Assembly (NCBI GenBank): GCA_003021685.1
Contig: PXRO01000053.1
Location: 28,153-92,152, forward strand
DNA: 64,000 nucleotides
Source: Halobacteriales archaeon QS_4_62_28
GTDB taxonomy: Archaea; Halobacteriota; Halobacteria; Halobacteriales; Haloarculaceae
Direction: 5' to 3'
The notes under the pieces were generated by a model. The model saw only the letters and a list, made by a program, of their open reading frames with translations. It was not told the origin of the DNA and did no database searches. Below, piece after piece: positions 55,468 through 64,000 of the stretch. Both the position numbers and the translations under genes were made by a program. Position 1 is the first letter of the stretch. Every line of letters starts with the position of its first letter.

Positions 55468-57047
55468 ATGATATCATTGACAGTTGTCACACTGGGGATA
55501 AACGTCGTCTTGCTGCTGGGACTGGCGACGGCCGCTTGGCGACGCCGGACAGAACCCAGCACGAGGATATTCGGTATCTTTCAGGTCGCAGCGGCCATCT
55601 GGGCAGGGGTGACAATGATCGGACTCTCCCTGCCACCCGGACCGGTCCGACTCAGAGTCTGGGGAATCACGACCGGGATTAGCCTCCTGGTCGTCGTCCT
55701 CTGGCTGGCGTTCATTCTCAGTTATATCGGGCGAGAACGGTGGGTGGCATCGTGGTGGTTCGGTATCGTTGCCGTGCCGCTGGTCAGCGGAGCAGTGCTG
55801 TATTTTCTCGCGCCCACGTGGCCGCCATTTATCAGTCAGACGTCCCAGTCGGTGATCACTGCCGGGACCGTCGTTAACGCCTCGATTGGGCCAATCGCCG
55901 GCATGCTCGGCGTGTACATCTACCTCGTCTTTTTTATTGGTATCGTCCTGATCGGCAAGACCGTTCTGGGGGGAGACACCCTGTTCGTGGGACAAGCTGT
56001 CGCGTTCGTGCTCGGCACGCTGGTGACCGTCGTCGCCAGTGCGCTCGTCATCGGTGGCATTCCCGTGGACGGCTACCCGCTGACACAGGTGGCCCTCGGT
56101 GGGCAGTCGCTCTTGCTCGGCTATGCCGTGTTCAGACAGCAGTTCTTGCAACTCGTCCCGGGAGTCGTACGAATCGGGGAGCGAGCAGTCTTCGACGACC
56201 TCGACGAGGGTGTAGTCGTCATCGCTGGAACAGGGACGATTATCCGTGCGAACCCGCAGGCACGAGCGTATTTCGAGATCGGAGAACTGGCTGGCAAACC
56301 GGCGACCGTATTGCTCGACCGGCTGGGCGTCGATGCGCTTTCGGCCTTACCGACACGCTTCGACCGCCAGGGCCGGTCCTACCAGGCAAAACTCTCAGCA
56401 GTGACGAACTGGCGCGACGAATCGGTCGGTCGGACAGTCGTCGTTCGAGACGTGACGCCGCTGGTCAGACGCCAGCAGCGCCTGGAGGTACTCAACCGTA
56501 TTCTCCGGCACAACGTCCGCAATAGCGGATCGACCGGGTCTTCGAGGACCTGACTATCGAACGTGTGTGCGTATCGACGTTGGTCGAGGATGTCGTCGTT
56601 CCGCTCGCCGACCAGCACCCGGGCGCATCAATCAATACGACCATCGAGGTCGACGAAATGCGGAGTGATCGGCAATGGCTCGCGCTGATCCTGAGCGAAG
56701 TCGTCGAGAACGCGCTCGTCCACACCGGCCACGACCCGACCGTCGACATCACGATCACTCGAACGGGGGAGGCTGTCGAGATCGGTGTCACCGACGACGG
56801 ACCCGGAATTCCACAGATAGAAATCGATCCGATCATGGCTGGACGAGAGACGGATCTACAACACGCGAGCAGCCTCGGTTTGTGGGTGGTGTCCTGGATC
56901 ACCCGAGCGCTCGGCGGGACCATCGACATCGCCGTCACGGGCGCAGGGTCGACCGTCACGATGACAGTTCCGGACCTGAGCGACGAGAGCGCTGTCGAAC
57001 CACCACCGCTGGCGACGGCCACAGAGCACGTCGACCACGACCTGTAA
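55468..57047 (+). pseudogene. Sensor histidine kinase broken by deletion and frameshift
   Basis: The first part (55468-56553) encodes about seven hydrophobic helices, a PAS-like domain (DDLDEGVVVIAGTGTIIRAN) and the beginning of a HisKA box, LNRILRHNVRN. Directly after that the frame runs into SGSTGSSRT and stops. The rest of the kinase continues in another frame: IDRVFEDLTIERVC from about 56529, then an ATPase domain with ENALVHTGHDP and DDGPGIP (open to 57047). Some 35-40 codons of the dimerisation helices appear lost at about 56521-56528. Not functional as one protein; two separate products remain possible. Confidence 0.8.
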
Positions 57048-57114
57048 GTCGCCCACGAAGGGGTCTGGTCAGAGAGGTGGGGACGTTATTACCGTTCATC
57101 ACCAACGGAGAGCC

Positions 57115-57915
57115 ATGCGCTGGCTGTCACTTCTCGTCGTGTGTCTCGCGGTGACGGCTGGCTGTAACGGGTTTGGTGGTCTCTCGGCCGAGACGACTGT
57201 CACGCCGGCCCCGGTGTCAGAGCCAGCGACCAGCAGCACCGAGCAAACACCCGAGAGCGCAATCGCTCCGGGAGTGGGCGGGGGTCGCATCATCGACGCG
57301 AATCGACTGGCCAGTGCCCACCGGAACGCGATCCGGAACCGGTCGTACGTCTGGCACGAACACCACAGCGCGACACGGGTTCGGGCTGACGGGACGCTCG
57401 AAATCGTTGCACGACTCGAGGTCGAGAACGAACGCAGGTACTACTTCCAGCAGTCGACCTCGTGGTCCGGCCGGAACGTTTCGGAATACACCGAGGGGAC
57501 GTCCCGCTACCGACGCGTCGTCGAGCGTGCGGGGTATAGACACGTCGAAGAGCCCGCGACCGACGTGACGGCGCGGCTGGGCGACCGGCCAGCGGCCGCG
57601 GTCGCGCGGTTCCTGTCAATCGGGAACGCGACTGTCAGGGCCACCGATGTGGATGGCCGTCGCTACTACCGGATCACCGGTACGACGAATTCGATCCCCG
57701 AGACGGGCCGGATCAACAACTACAATGTGCGGGCACTCGTCTCGTCGTCGGGCTTCGTGCGGACACTCACGGTCAGTTACATCGAGTACACCATCGACGA
57801 CCGACGGCGGATCGCGTATCGGTACGAGTACGCCGATGTCGGAAACGCGACCGTCTCGCCGCCGGAATGGGTGACAGAACAGTGGCCCGACAACACGACT
57901 GCGACCGGTGGATGA
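57115..57915 (+). CDS. Haloarchaeal lipoprotein (DUF7537-like)
   Basis: 266 residues. Sec-type signal with lipobox in CLAVTAGCNGF (Cys17), a Thr/Pro/Glu linker, then a beta-rich domain (SYVWHEHHSATRVRADGTLE and RYYFQQSTSWSGRNVSEYTE, cut for length) repeated in the C-terminal part. Similar proteins occur in many copies in haloarchaea with no known role; I recall the label DUF7537, which needs a search. Anchored outside the cell membrane. Confidence 0.8.
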   Translation: MRWLSLLVVCLAVTAGCNGFGGLSAETTVTPAPVSEPATSSTEQTPESAIAPGVGGGRIIDANRLASAHRNAIRNRSYVWHEHHSATRVRADGTLEIVARLEVENERRYYFQQSTSWSGRNVSEYTEGTSRYRRVVERAGYRHVEEPATDVTARLGDRPAAAVARFLSIGNATVRATDVDGRRYYRITGTTNSIPETGRINNYNVRALVSSSGFVRTLTVSYIEYTIDDRRRIAYRYEYADVGNATVSPPEWVTEQWPDNTTATGG

Positions 57916-57933
57916 GTTTCTGTCGGTATCGAA

Positions 57934-58782
57934 CTACAGCCACTCGGCCACGGCAGGTGCGGCACTGACTGTACTCACTGGTCGCTCGATGGTGTCGGTC
58001 CCGTAGATGGCTTCGACGCCGCTGCCGGCGAGTTTCGTCAGGGCGTTGGCGGCGAGCATCGGATGGACACAGGAGACGAAGACGCGACTTGCCGCCCGGT
58101 CGTTGAGGACGGCGACGGACTCGCTCGTCGTCGATCCGGTGGCGATGATGTCGTCGACGACCACGACATCTCGACCGGTGATCGCGGCGTCGCTGGGCGT
58201 GATTTCGACATCGCCAGTGTCGTAGTCGCGATCCTTCTCGAAGTAATCGGACTCACCGCGACCGTAGGCGTCCCGAACGGTCGTCGCGAGGTCGACAGCA
58301 CTTTCGTCCGGCGAGAGAAAGAGCGGGTCTTCGAGGTCAGTCGGCAGTGGATCGGCCAGGACGCCGGCGGCGTCGACCGTGTCGGCTGGTACGTCGAAGT
58401 AGTTACAGACGGCGTCTTCGTGGGGATTGACAGTCAGCACGCGGTCGGTGCCGGTCGAGATAGCCCGCGCCATCGCCCGCGAGGAGACGGGTTCACCGGT
58501 CTTGAACGCCTGGTCCTGGCGAGCGTAGCCCATGTACGGCAGGACGGTGACGACCTCGCTAGCACCGACTTCGCGAACGGCATCCTGCAACTGGAGGAGT
58601 TCGACGTGGGCGTGATCCGAAACTGTCGAGGCGACGACGACGGCCCGTTCGATGTCATCGGGGACGCGAACGACCGACTCGCCGTCGGGAAAGTCCTGGT
58701 ACTCGACGCAACCGAGGGACTCGTCGCTACCGTCGGCCAGGGCCGCGGCAAAGGCCTGGGAGTCCGAACCGGGGATGATCAT
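57934..58782 (-). CDS. prs: Ribose-phosphate pyrophosphokinase
   Basis: Makes PRPP from ribose-5-phosphate and ATP, feeding purine, pyrimidine and histidine synthesis and salvage. 282 residues, the archaeal class length. The flexible loop is YMGYARQDQAFKTGEPVSSR (20 residues, near 90) and the PRPP loop is VVVVDDIIATGSTTSE. ATG 58782 fits the family start (MIIPGSDSQAFA). Users of PRPP in this window include upp and the histidine genes. Confidence 0.95.
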   Translation of the reverse strand: MIIPGSDSQAFAAALADGSDESLGCVEYQDFPDGESVVRVPDDIERAVVVASTVSDHAHVELLQLQDAVREVGASEVVTVLPYMGYARQDQAFKTGEPVSSRAMARAISTGTDRVLTVNPHEDAVCNYFDVPADTVDAAGVLADPLPTDLEDPLFLSPDESAVDLATTVRDAYGRGESDYFEKDRDYDTGDVEITPSDAAITGRDVVVVDDIIATGSTTSESVAVLNDRAASRVFVSCVHPMLAANALTKLAGSGVEAIYGTDTIERPVSTVSAAPAVAEWL

Positions 58783-58829
58783 GTGACACTCTCCTTGGGC
58801 CGGGCTAAACCACCTTTCGGTTCCCCCGG

Positions 58830-59639
58830 CTACGGCACCGCAACGCCTGCGACGCCGGCAAGCCCCAGCGACCGCGAGCGCCACACAGGTGCCCCGTCCT
58901 TGGCAGTCACGGGGTCGATCAGGACGGTGCCGTCACCGGTGACCGCGACCGTTGCCGCGTCGTACGTCACGTCGACGATGCCCGCCTCGGGTGGGTCGGC
59001 CGGCCGCCACTCTGTGTCGGTCCGCTCCAGCAAGTCGCCGTCGACGACAGCGTGAGCGCGGTCGCCGTCCCGCTCAGCACTAATGAGAGATGCGTCGCCG
59101 TCGGCCTCGACGGTCCAGTTGCCCGCAAAGTAAGCGACCCCGGCCGCCGTCGCGGCGTAGGGACCGCCAGCGGCCACGTCGACAGCAGTGCCGCCAGCCA
59201 GTGCCACGAGTTCGCCATCGTCGACCCGGACGACGCCATCGGCCGTCGCCAGCAGGTCGCCGTCGATGGCGCGCACGTTGTCGACGTGACCGACTGTTCG
59301 CCACTCGTCGCCGGTGAGTCGGGCAACGCGCCCGTCCGGGCCAGCAGCCACGACGGTCCCGTCGAGTCCGACCGCGACTGCGGGACCGAAGTCGGCGGGC
59401 CTGAACGATCCCTCGCTACCGAGCAGCACGTCCTCGTCGGTCGCCACGGCCAGTTGGCCCGCTGCGCCGGCGATATCGTGAGCCAGACACCGGTGTTCGA
59501 GGCCGAAGCGACCGATCTGGTCGTCGGAAAGTGCAACGCGTGCCACCCCCATCGCACAGGCGAGATAGGCAATCGTCTCCTCGCGGCGGTCGCCGTACAT
59601 CCGCTTTTCGGCTATTGCAATGTCCTCGTCACCGGGCAT
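58830..59639 (-). CDS. HVO_0234-family beta-propeller-like protein
   Basis: 269 residues made of repeated short strands (AVAVGLDGTVVAAGPDGRVA, LLATADGVVRVDDGELVALA and others), consistent with a beta-propeller. N-terminus EKRMYGDRREETIAYLACAM matches the family I know by the Haloferax locus HVO_0234. Role unknown. It lies upstream of prs on the same strand and is divergent from the DUF4349 gene. Confidence 0.82.
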   Translation of the reverse strand: MPGDEDIAIAEKRMYGDRREETIAYLACAMGVARVALSDDQIGRFGLEHRCLAHDIAGAAGQLAVATDEDVLLGSEGSFRPADFGPAVAVGLDGTVVAAGPDGRVARLTGDEWRTVGHVDNVRAIDGDLLATADGVVRVDDGELVALAGGTAVDVAAGGPYAATAAGVAYFAGNWTVEADGDASLISAERDGDRAHAVVDGDLLERTDTEWRPADPPEAGIVDVTYDAATVAVTGDGTVLIDPVTAKDGAPVWRSRSLGLAGVAGVAVP

Positions 59640-59752
59640 GGGCGGGCCTTCGCGTGGTGTGCTCGAAAGGCTGCCGATGAGTACATAGCTCAAATACTTT
59701 TTGTACCGTTCACAGTGTTAATACAATTTTCCGTACTACTATCGAACAACCC

Positions 59753-60727
59753 ATGGTATTTGTGCACGTGACCAGACGGCGGATCGCGCTGCTCGCAGTC
59801 GTGGCCCTCGTCGTAGTGGCTGGCTGTTCGGGTGCCAGCAACCAAGCTGGAGGCAGCGACGACGGGGCAAAGACAGGACAGACAGGCGGCGTCGGGAGTT
59901 ACTACGACGCCACCGGCGACCGGATCGTCGTCCGTGAAGCCAGGCTGAAATTGCGCGTCGAGAACTTCTCACAGACCTTTCGCTCGACACGGACCATCGC
60001 AAAGCAGTACGGTGGCTACGTCGGTGATCGCTCACAGGACACACGCGGCGACTGGGCCGAGGGGCGGATGGCGGTGCGAGTCCCCCCGGAGAATTTCTCA
60101 GACGCGCGCGACGACCTCGCCGCACTCGGCTACGTCGAAGACGAGTCCGTCTCGGTGAAGGATTTCACCCGGGAGTACAATAACCGGGAAGAACGTATCG
60201 CGGATCTCGAAAAGGAGGAGGCAGCACTCGAACGACTGCTGGCCCAGACCAACGAGACGGACGAGGCCAACCGAATCCGGGACGACCTGCGCGATATCCG
60301 CGAGCAGATCCGGTCACTCGAGAGCGAACAGCAGTCCATCGAACAGCGAGAGACGATGTCGACGATAACGGTCAACGCCCACGAACCGGTCGGCGAACAA
60401 CCGCCCCGGAACTACCGCTCGTCGTTTGGCTTCGACGACGCCTTCCTCAAAGCCTTCTACGGCGGTCTGACGGCAGTGAAATACGTCGTGGTGTTCTTTG
60501 GCTACGCGATCCCAGTCGGACTGGCCCTGCTCCCACTCGGGGCTTTCGGTCTCGGACTGGTCGCTGGCTTCCGGCGGATTCGCAGGGTCGTCTCGACGGT
60601 GCTGTCACCCGAGACAGCGACTGACGACGATCCAGTGGAACGGGTCCAGCAGCGCGCGAGCGACGACACTGAACAGGGCAGTGCCGACGGGGACGACGGC
60701 GACGGGGAGAGCCAGAACGGAGGATGA
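59753..60727 (+). CDS. DUF4349-type lipoprotein
   Basis: 324 residues. Signal with lipobox VVVAGCSGA (Cys25), an N-terminal beta domain (REARLKLRVENFSQTFRSTR and MAVRVPPENFSDARDDL), a long coiled coil (ERIADLEKEEAALERLLAQT and REQIRSLESEQQSIEQRE) and one membrane helix near residue 245-275, followed by an acidic cytoplasmic tail. This layout matches DUF4349. It likely spans from the outside surface back through the membrane. Function unknown. It ends 2 bases from the stop of hemL. Confidence 0.88.
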   Translation: MVFVHVTRRRIALLAVVALVVVAGCSGASNQAGGSDDGAKTGQTGGVGSYYDATGDRIVVREARLKLRVENFSQTFRSTRTIAKQYGGYVGDRSQDTRGDWAEGRMAVRVPPENFSDARDDLAALGYVEDESVSVKDFTREYNNREERIADLEKEEAALERLLAQTNETDEANRIRDDLRDIREQIRSLESEQQSIEQRETMSTITVNAHEPVGEQPPRNYRSSFGFDDAFLKAFYGGLTAVKYVVVFFGYAIPVGLALLPLGAFGLGLVAGFRRIRRVVSTVLSPETATDDDPVERVQQRASDDTEQGSADGDDGDGESQNGG

Positions 60728-60729
60728 GG

Positions 60730-62070
60730 CTATAGCGCTTCCTTGTACGCTTCGAGTGCCGCCTCGATGTCGTCTTCGGTGTGGGCCGCCGAGACGAACT
60801 GAGACTCGAACTGGTTGGCCGTGAGGAACACGCCCTGGTCTTGCATCGCCGGCCAGAACAGGCGCTGCCAGCGCTCGGTCTCGGCGCGCTTGATGTCGTG
60901 TCCATTCTTCGGGCAGCCCTCGGAGCGGTCGCAGTCGGGGTCCTGCACACAGCCGGCGTCACAGGGACCGCCGGCCTGGGTGCCCGCGCCGTTGCGGGTG
61001 AAGATCACTTTGAACATCGAGTCGGTGCCGACGACGGTGTACTCGGGGGCCTGGTCGGCGACGATGTCGGTCAGGCCCGACCGGAGTTGCTCGGCACGCC
61101 CGTTGATCTGGTCGTACACGCCGTTCTCGGCGGCGTAGCGCAGCGTCTCCAGACCGGCGGCCATCGTCACGGGATGGCCCGAGAACGTTCCGGACTGGAA
61201 CACGTCGCCGGCGGGGGTGAACTGCTCTACGATCTCGCTTCGCCCGCCGATGGCACCCACCGGGAAGCCGCCACCGACGATCTTGCCGAACGTCGTCAGG
61301 TCCGGCGTGACACCGAACTTCCCCTGTGCACACTGCAGGCCACCGACCCGGAAGCCGGTGATGACCTCATCGAAGACCAGCAGTGAGCCGTGGTCGTCAC
61401 AGAGTTCCCGCAGCGTCTCGTGGTAGCCGCTGATCGGGTGGACGATACCGTAGTTGCCCAGGATCGGTTCGGTGAGGACCGCGGCGATATCGTCGCCGTG
61501 TTCGGCAAAGAGGCTGTGGGCCGCCTCGGCGTCGTTGAACGGGAGCGTGAGGGTGTGCGCTGCGAACTCGTCGGGAATCCCGGGACTGGATGGGTGGACG
61601 TGATCGCCCTCGCCCTCGACCAGCGTCGACTCCTGGGCCCCGTGATACCCGCCCCGCATGACGACGATCTTGTCGCGGCCGGTGTAGCCCCGGGCGAGTC
61701 GGACCGCCGAGACGGTCGCCTCGGTGCCGCTGTTGACGAAGCGAGTCATCTCCACGCTGGGGACGTGCCGGCGAACGAACTCCGCTAGTTCGACCTCGAC
61801 CTCGGTCGGTGCGCCGTACATCGGCCCCTCGGCGGCCCGTCGCTGGATGGCCGACTGGACCTGGTCGGGCAGATCGTGGCCCAGCAAGAGTGGCCCGTAG
61901 CCCATAACGAAGTCCAGATAGCGGTTCCCGTCGGCGTCGATGACGTGCCCACCGTCCCCGCGTTCGACGAAGAAGGGGTAGGGCTGTGTCGCTCGCACTG
62001 ACGAATTGACACCGCCCGGCATCACCGACAGCGCTCTATCGTACAGCGCCCGCGACTGCTCGTGATTCAT
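60730..62070 (-). CDS. hemL: Glutamate-1-semialdehyde 2,1-aminomutase
   Basis: Converts glutamate-1-semialdehyde to 5-aminolevulinate for haem and cobalamin. PLP enzyme of the aminotransferase III class: [16 protein letters not shown] at the start, [15 protein letters not shown] for the PLP Asp, and the Schiff-base Lys in [15 protein letters not shown]. 446 residues. A Cys-rich insertion ([11 protein letters not shown] and CPKNG, about residues 360-385) absent from bacterial enzymes may bind metal; I recall similar insertions in other haloarchaea. Confidence 0.95.
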   Translation of the reverse strand: MNHEQSRALYDRALSVMPGGVNSSVRATQPYPFFVERGDGGHVIDADGNRYLDFVMGYGPLLLGHDLPDQVQSAIQRRAAEGPMYGAPTEVEVELAEFVRRHVPSVEMTRFVNSGTEATVSAVRLARGYTGRDKIVVMRGGYHGAQESTLVEGEGDHVHPSSPGIPDEFAAHTLTLPFNDAEAAHSLFAEHGDDIAAVLTEPILGNYGIVHPISGYHETLRELCDDHGSLLVFDEVITGFRVGGLQCAQGKFGVTPDLTTFGKIVGGGFPVGAIGGRSEIVEQFTPAGDVFQSGTFSGHPVTMAAGLETLRYAAENGVYDQINGRAEQLRSGLTDIVADQAPEYTVVGTDSMFKVIFTRNGAGTQAGGPCDAGCVQDPDCDRSEGCPKNGHDIKRAETERWQRLFWPAMQDQGVFLTANQFESQFVSAAHTEDDIEAALEAYKEAL

Positions 62071-62151
62071 GCCCGGATTTTGGACCCGGATCGAAAGAGA
62101 CTGTCGGTCGCCGCCAGCGGTGTTTGCAGGAGGTCGTCGAGCGAGCTCTGT

Positions 62152-62279
62152 GGCACCGAAAGCCCTCGGCGCTCTCGCGGCCGTTGAGCGACATATCTTC
62201 GGTCACTTCGTTCCCTCAGATAGGGGTCGCTCAGACGACCACGTACACGCGAGAGCGCCTCGCCCTTTCATCCGCCAGG
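62152..62279. repeat. Palindromic repeat element, copy 2
   Basis: Starts with GGCACCGAAAGCCCTCG (62152-62168) and ends with CGCCCTTTCATCCGCCAGG (62261-62279), the same outer and inner motifs as 1665-1914. Between them is a perfect 12-bp stem GGCGCTCTCGCG (62168-62179) with CGCGAGAGCGCC (62248-62259) and a weaker inner stem (GAGCGAC/GTCGCTC). It lies between the hemL promoter and the 3' end of the moeA-like gene. Confidence 0.7.
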
Positions 62280-62325
62280 AACGGTGGACTGACCGATTAG
62301 CCGAACCAGGGGAATTAGTTCACAT

Positions 62326-62865
62326 TCATTCGAAGTGGTCGCCGCCACCGTCCGCTCCGATGACTGATACCTGCTCGCGTCCGGCGGCCCCGAGCAGCGC
62401 AAGTTCGGGGGCCGTCAGCAACGTCCCGGCCGACAGCGTGTCGGTAGCCTCGATATCCCCGGCGGCGACGGCGTTCTCGCCCGGGACGACCGTATGGCGC
62501 ACGGCCACGTCGTCGTCGCGCCGACTCGTATCCGTCGTCTGGACCACCGCATCCATCGCTTCCGGGACCGGTGCACCCGCCTGGACCGCGACGGCAGTCC
62601 GTAGCTGTGTGATCTGGACGGCATCGTCGCCAGCGGCAACCTCGGCGACCACGTCGAGAACGACTGGCGTGGCCGCCTGCGCACCGCTCGTGTCGATGGC
62701 GGCCACGGCGTAGCCTGCAACTCTGGCCAGGTCGTGGTCTATGGCCGCCCCGGCAACGTCCACGTCCTCGGCCAGTACCTCGCCCTCGGCCTCGGAGAGG
62801 GAAACTGTGGGGCTCACGGTCCGACTCCCGCAGACACCGCCCGCGCGCAGTTCATCGCCGTGCAA
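62326..62865 (-). CDS. MoeA N-terminal-domain-like protein
   Basis: About 163-179 residues resembling the first two domains of molybdopterin molybdotransferase (SEAEGEVLAEDVDVAGAAID, the GYAVAA turn, then VVPGENAVAAGDIEATDTLS), but without the C-terminal MoaB-like domain that binds molybdopterin and without the usual MDG motif (here RVAGYAV). It could be a degenerate partner of the MoaB at 62852-63403. The start is uncertain: TTG 62865 overlaps the moaB stop; GTG 62817 would remove 16 residues. Confidence 0.6.
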   Translation of the reverse strand: MHGDELRAGGVCGSRTVSPTVSLSEAEGEVLAEDVDVAGAAIDHDLARVAGYAVAAIDTSGAQAATPVVLDVVAEVAAGDDAVQITQLRTAVAVQAGAPVPEAMDAVVQTTDTSRRDDDVAVRHTVVPGENAVAAGDIEATDTLSAGTLLTAPELALLGAAGREQVSVIGADGGGDHFE

Positions 62866-63403
62866 GCCCGACGACGTGGCCGACTTCGGGTAACAGCACG
62901 TCCTCGACGCCCAGCTGGATCGCGTCGGGACTCCCCGGGAAGACGTAGACAGCCGTTTCCCCGGCGATACCGGCCGTCGCCCGCGTCAGCATCGCGGCGG
63001 TCCCGACCTGCTCGTGGCTCAGTCGGCGGAAGTACTCGCCGACACCGGGGATTTCGGGCGCGAGGAGTGGCCCAATGGCCTCGACCGTCACGTCGTCGTC
63101 GGTCAGGCCAGTCCCGCCAGTCGTCACGATCACGTCCACCTCGCCCTGCAGGGAGTCGACGGCCGACCTGATCGCATCCGCGTCGTCGCCGATCACGTCC
63201 TGGGTGGTGACCGCGTGACCCGCGTCCTCGATCCGCTCGCGGGCGACCGGTCCGCTCTCGTCGTCCTCGGTCGACCGGGAGGTCGAAATCGTGAGGACGG
63301 CGAAATCGAGAGCGTCGTCGGTGCCGTGCTGATGGTCGTGGCCATGCTCGTCGCCGCGGTGGTGACCACTGTCACCGTGGTCGCGAGTGTGATCGTGACT
63401 CAT
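62852..63403 (-). CDS. moaB: MoaB/MogA molybdopterin adenylyltransferase-type protein
   Basis: 183 residues. An N-terminal tail of about 30 residues is strikingly His/Asp-rich (SHDHTRDHGDSGHHRG, then DEHGHDHQHG) and may bind metal ions. The conserved MoaB/MogA domain follows: FAVLTISTSRSTEDDESGP, then TTGGTGLTDDDVTVEAI and YVFPGSPDAI. The family adenylylates molybdopterin before molybdate insertion. Its ATG overlaps the moaC stop (ATGA), so moaC-moaB form one operon. Confidence 0.92.
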   Translation of the reverse strand: MSHDHTRDHGDSGHHRGDEHGHDHQHGTDDALDFAVLTISTSRSTEDDESGPVARERIEDAGHAVTTQDVIGDDADAIRSAVDSLQGEVDVIVTTGGTGLTDDDVTVEAIGPLLAPEIPGVGEYFRRLSHEQVGTAAMLTRATAGIAGETAVYVFPGSPDAIQLGVEDVLLPEVGHVVGLARR

Positions 63404-63870
63404 GGCTCGCCCTTGATTTTCTCAACGACGCGCACGTCCGTCATCCGGGTCGCGGGATACTGGCCGTCGTCGTCTTTCTCGGCGCTTTTGACCATGTCCC
63501 AGACGGTCAGGAGCGCGCGCGTCACGCCGTTGAGCGCCTCCATCTCGACACCGGTCTGACCGGTCGAGGACACCTCGACGGTGCTCTCGACACCGTCCTC
63601 GACGACGGTGAAATCGACAGTGACGCCGTCGACCGAGAGCGGGTGGCACATCGGGATGTCGTCCCAGGTTCGCTTGACCGCCTGGATCGCGGCGATCCGG
63701 GCCGTCGCGAGGACGTTGCCCTTCACGACAGCGCCGGTCCGGATCGATTCGGCCGTCGATGGCTCCAGGTCGATCCGCCCGGTCGCGACCGCACGCCGGT
63801 CCACGGTGGCCTTCTCCCCGACATTGACCATCTGGACTGTGTCGTCTTCGAGATGGCTGAACTCGTCCAT
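63400..63870 (-). CDS. moaC: Cyclic pyranopterin monophosphate synthase
   Basis: Second step of molybdenum-cofactor synthesis (3',8-cyclo-GTP to cPMP). 156 residues. Signatures VNVGEKATVDRRAVATGRI, GNVLATARIAAIQAVK, MCHPLSVDGV, and TGQTGVEMEALNGVTRALLT (20 residues) with the catalytic residues. ATG 63870 is preferred over 63897. moaA is not in the window. Confidence 0.95.
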   Translation of the reverse strand: MDEFSHLEDDTVQMVNVGEKATVDRRAVATGRIDLEPSTAESIRTGAVVKGNVLATARIAAIQAVKRTWDDIPMCHPLSVDGVTVDFTVVEDGVESTVEVSSTGQTGVEMEALNGVTRALLTVWDMVKSAEKDDDGQYPATRMTDVRVVEKIKGEP

Positions 63871-64000
63871 ATCGCCCCCCACGAACCCAGCGTACAAACC
63901 GTTTCGTGCTCACAGATCGGCCTTTTTGAACAGTCGGACGGGAGTGTGACTCGCTTCGTGACAAGCAGAACTTAGCGGGCAGCGAGTTCCTGGCCCAGCA

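Noticed and set aside
63973..64000. Possible end of another minus-strand gene (LGQELAAR then stop)
   Set aside because: Only eight codons are inside the window; too little to support a call.

Overview
The window is a stretch of a haloarchaeal chromosome. The evidence is a high G+C content, strongly acidic proteins, TATA-type promoters placed about 27 bases before start codons (leaderless transcripts), an archaeal information-processing set (TBP, TFB, MCM, RPA with its partner protein, archaeal IleS, Trm-G10), a halophile-type 2Fe-2S ferredoxin and Tat-type lipoproteins. A halobacterial order member close to Haloarcula/Halomicrobium is my best guess, but only an inference. There is no rRNA, no CRISPR array and no complete insertion sequence.

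Layout. 1-6.4 kb: the start of trmG10, tbp, a palindromic repeat, two tandem paralogous two-helix membrane proteins separated by a MITE-like element, a HAD hydrolase, a Brr2/Ski2-type helicase and a small Cys-rich protein. 6.4-12.2 kb: lipoyl synthase, then a 2-oxoacid dehydrogenase operon (E1 alpha, E1 beta, E2) that ends without E3, and a convergent ferredoxin. 12.3-24.3 kb: two PiT phosphate transporters, hisA, hisB with an ACT-domain regulator, a YihY/BrkB membrane protein, a second small ferredoxin, a YigZ protein, upp, a DJ-1/PfpI protein, a CBS membrane protein and a glutaredoxin/redoxin pair. 24.3-30.9 kb: TsaC, a MITE, a stand-alone Cas4-like protein, a TRAM protein, an SDR lacking the usual catalytic Tyr/Lys, ManC and KatG. 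31-38.1 kb: the rpa/rpap operon, a ribbon-helix-helix protein, tRNA-His, an HNH endonuclease, an M50 CBS protease and a second Ski2-like helicase with a zinc ribbon.

38.3-48.9 kb is the most interesting part. A tRNA-Pro gene is followed by tandem copies of its own 3' end. Then comes mcm, with two inteins 14 residues apart. It is followed by a tightly packed run of genes of unknown function (a RecA/KaiC-like fold without a P-loop, two small proteins, a coiled-coil protein, an acidic protein) that ends in a MinD ATPase. Next to it are a TFB gene, a MITE, an HTH-like protein and a second MinD-like protein whose P-loop has lost both lysines. This looks like a conserved replication- or cell-organisation-linked neighbourhood without an assigned function.

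49-64 kb: HIT protein, lipoproteins, a 37-residue double zinc-knuckle protein, a family 4 uracil-DNA glycosylase, ileS, nested inverted repeats, a histidine kinase broken by a deletion/frameshift, prs, a beta-propeller-like protein, a DUF4349 protein, hemL, another copy of the palindromic repeat, and a moaC-moaB-moeA-like operon for molybdenum cofactor synthesis.

Three families of small repeats recur: an 82-86 bp MITE-like element (three copies and a half copy), a palindromic element built around GAAAGCCCTCG and CGCCCTTTCATCC (two clear copies, one degenerate), and the tRNA-Pro 3'-end repeat.
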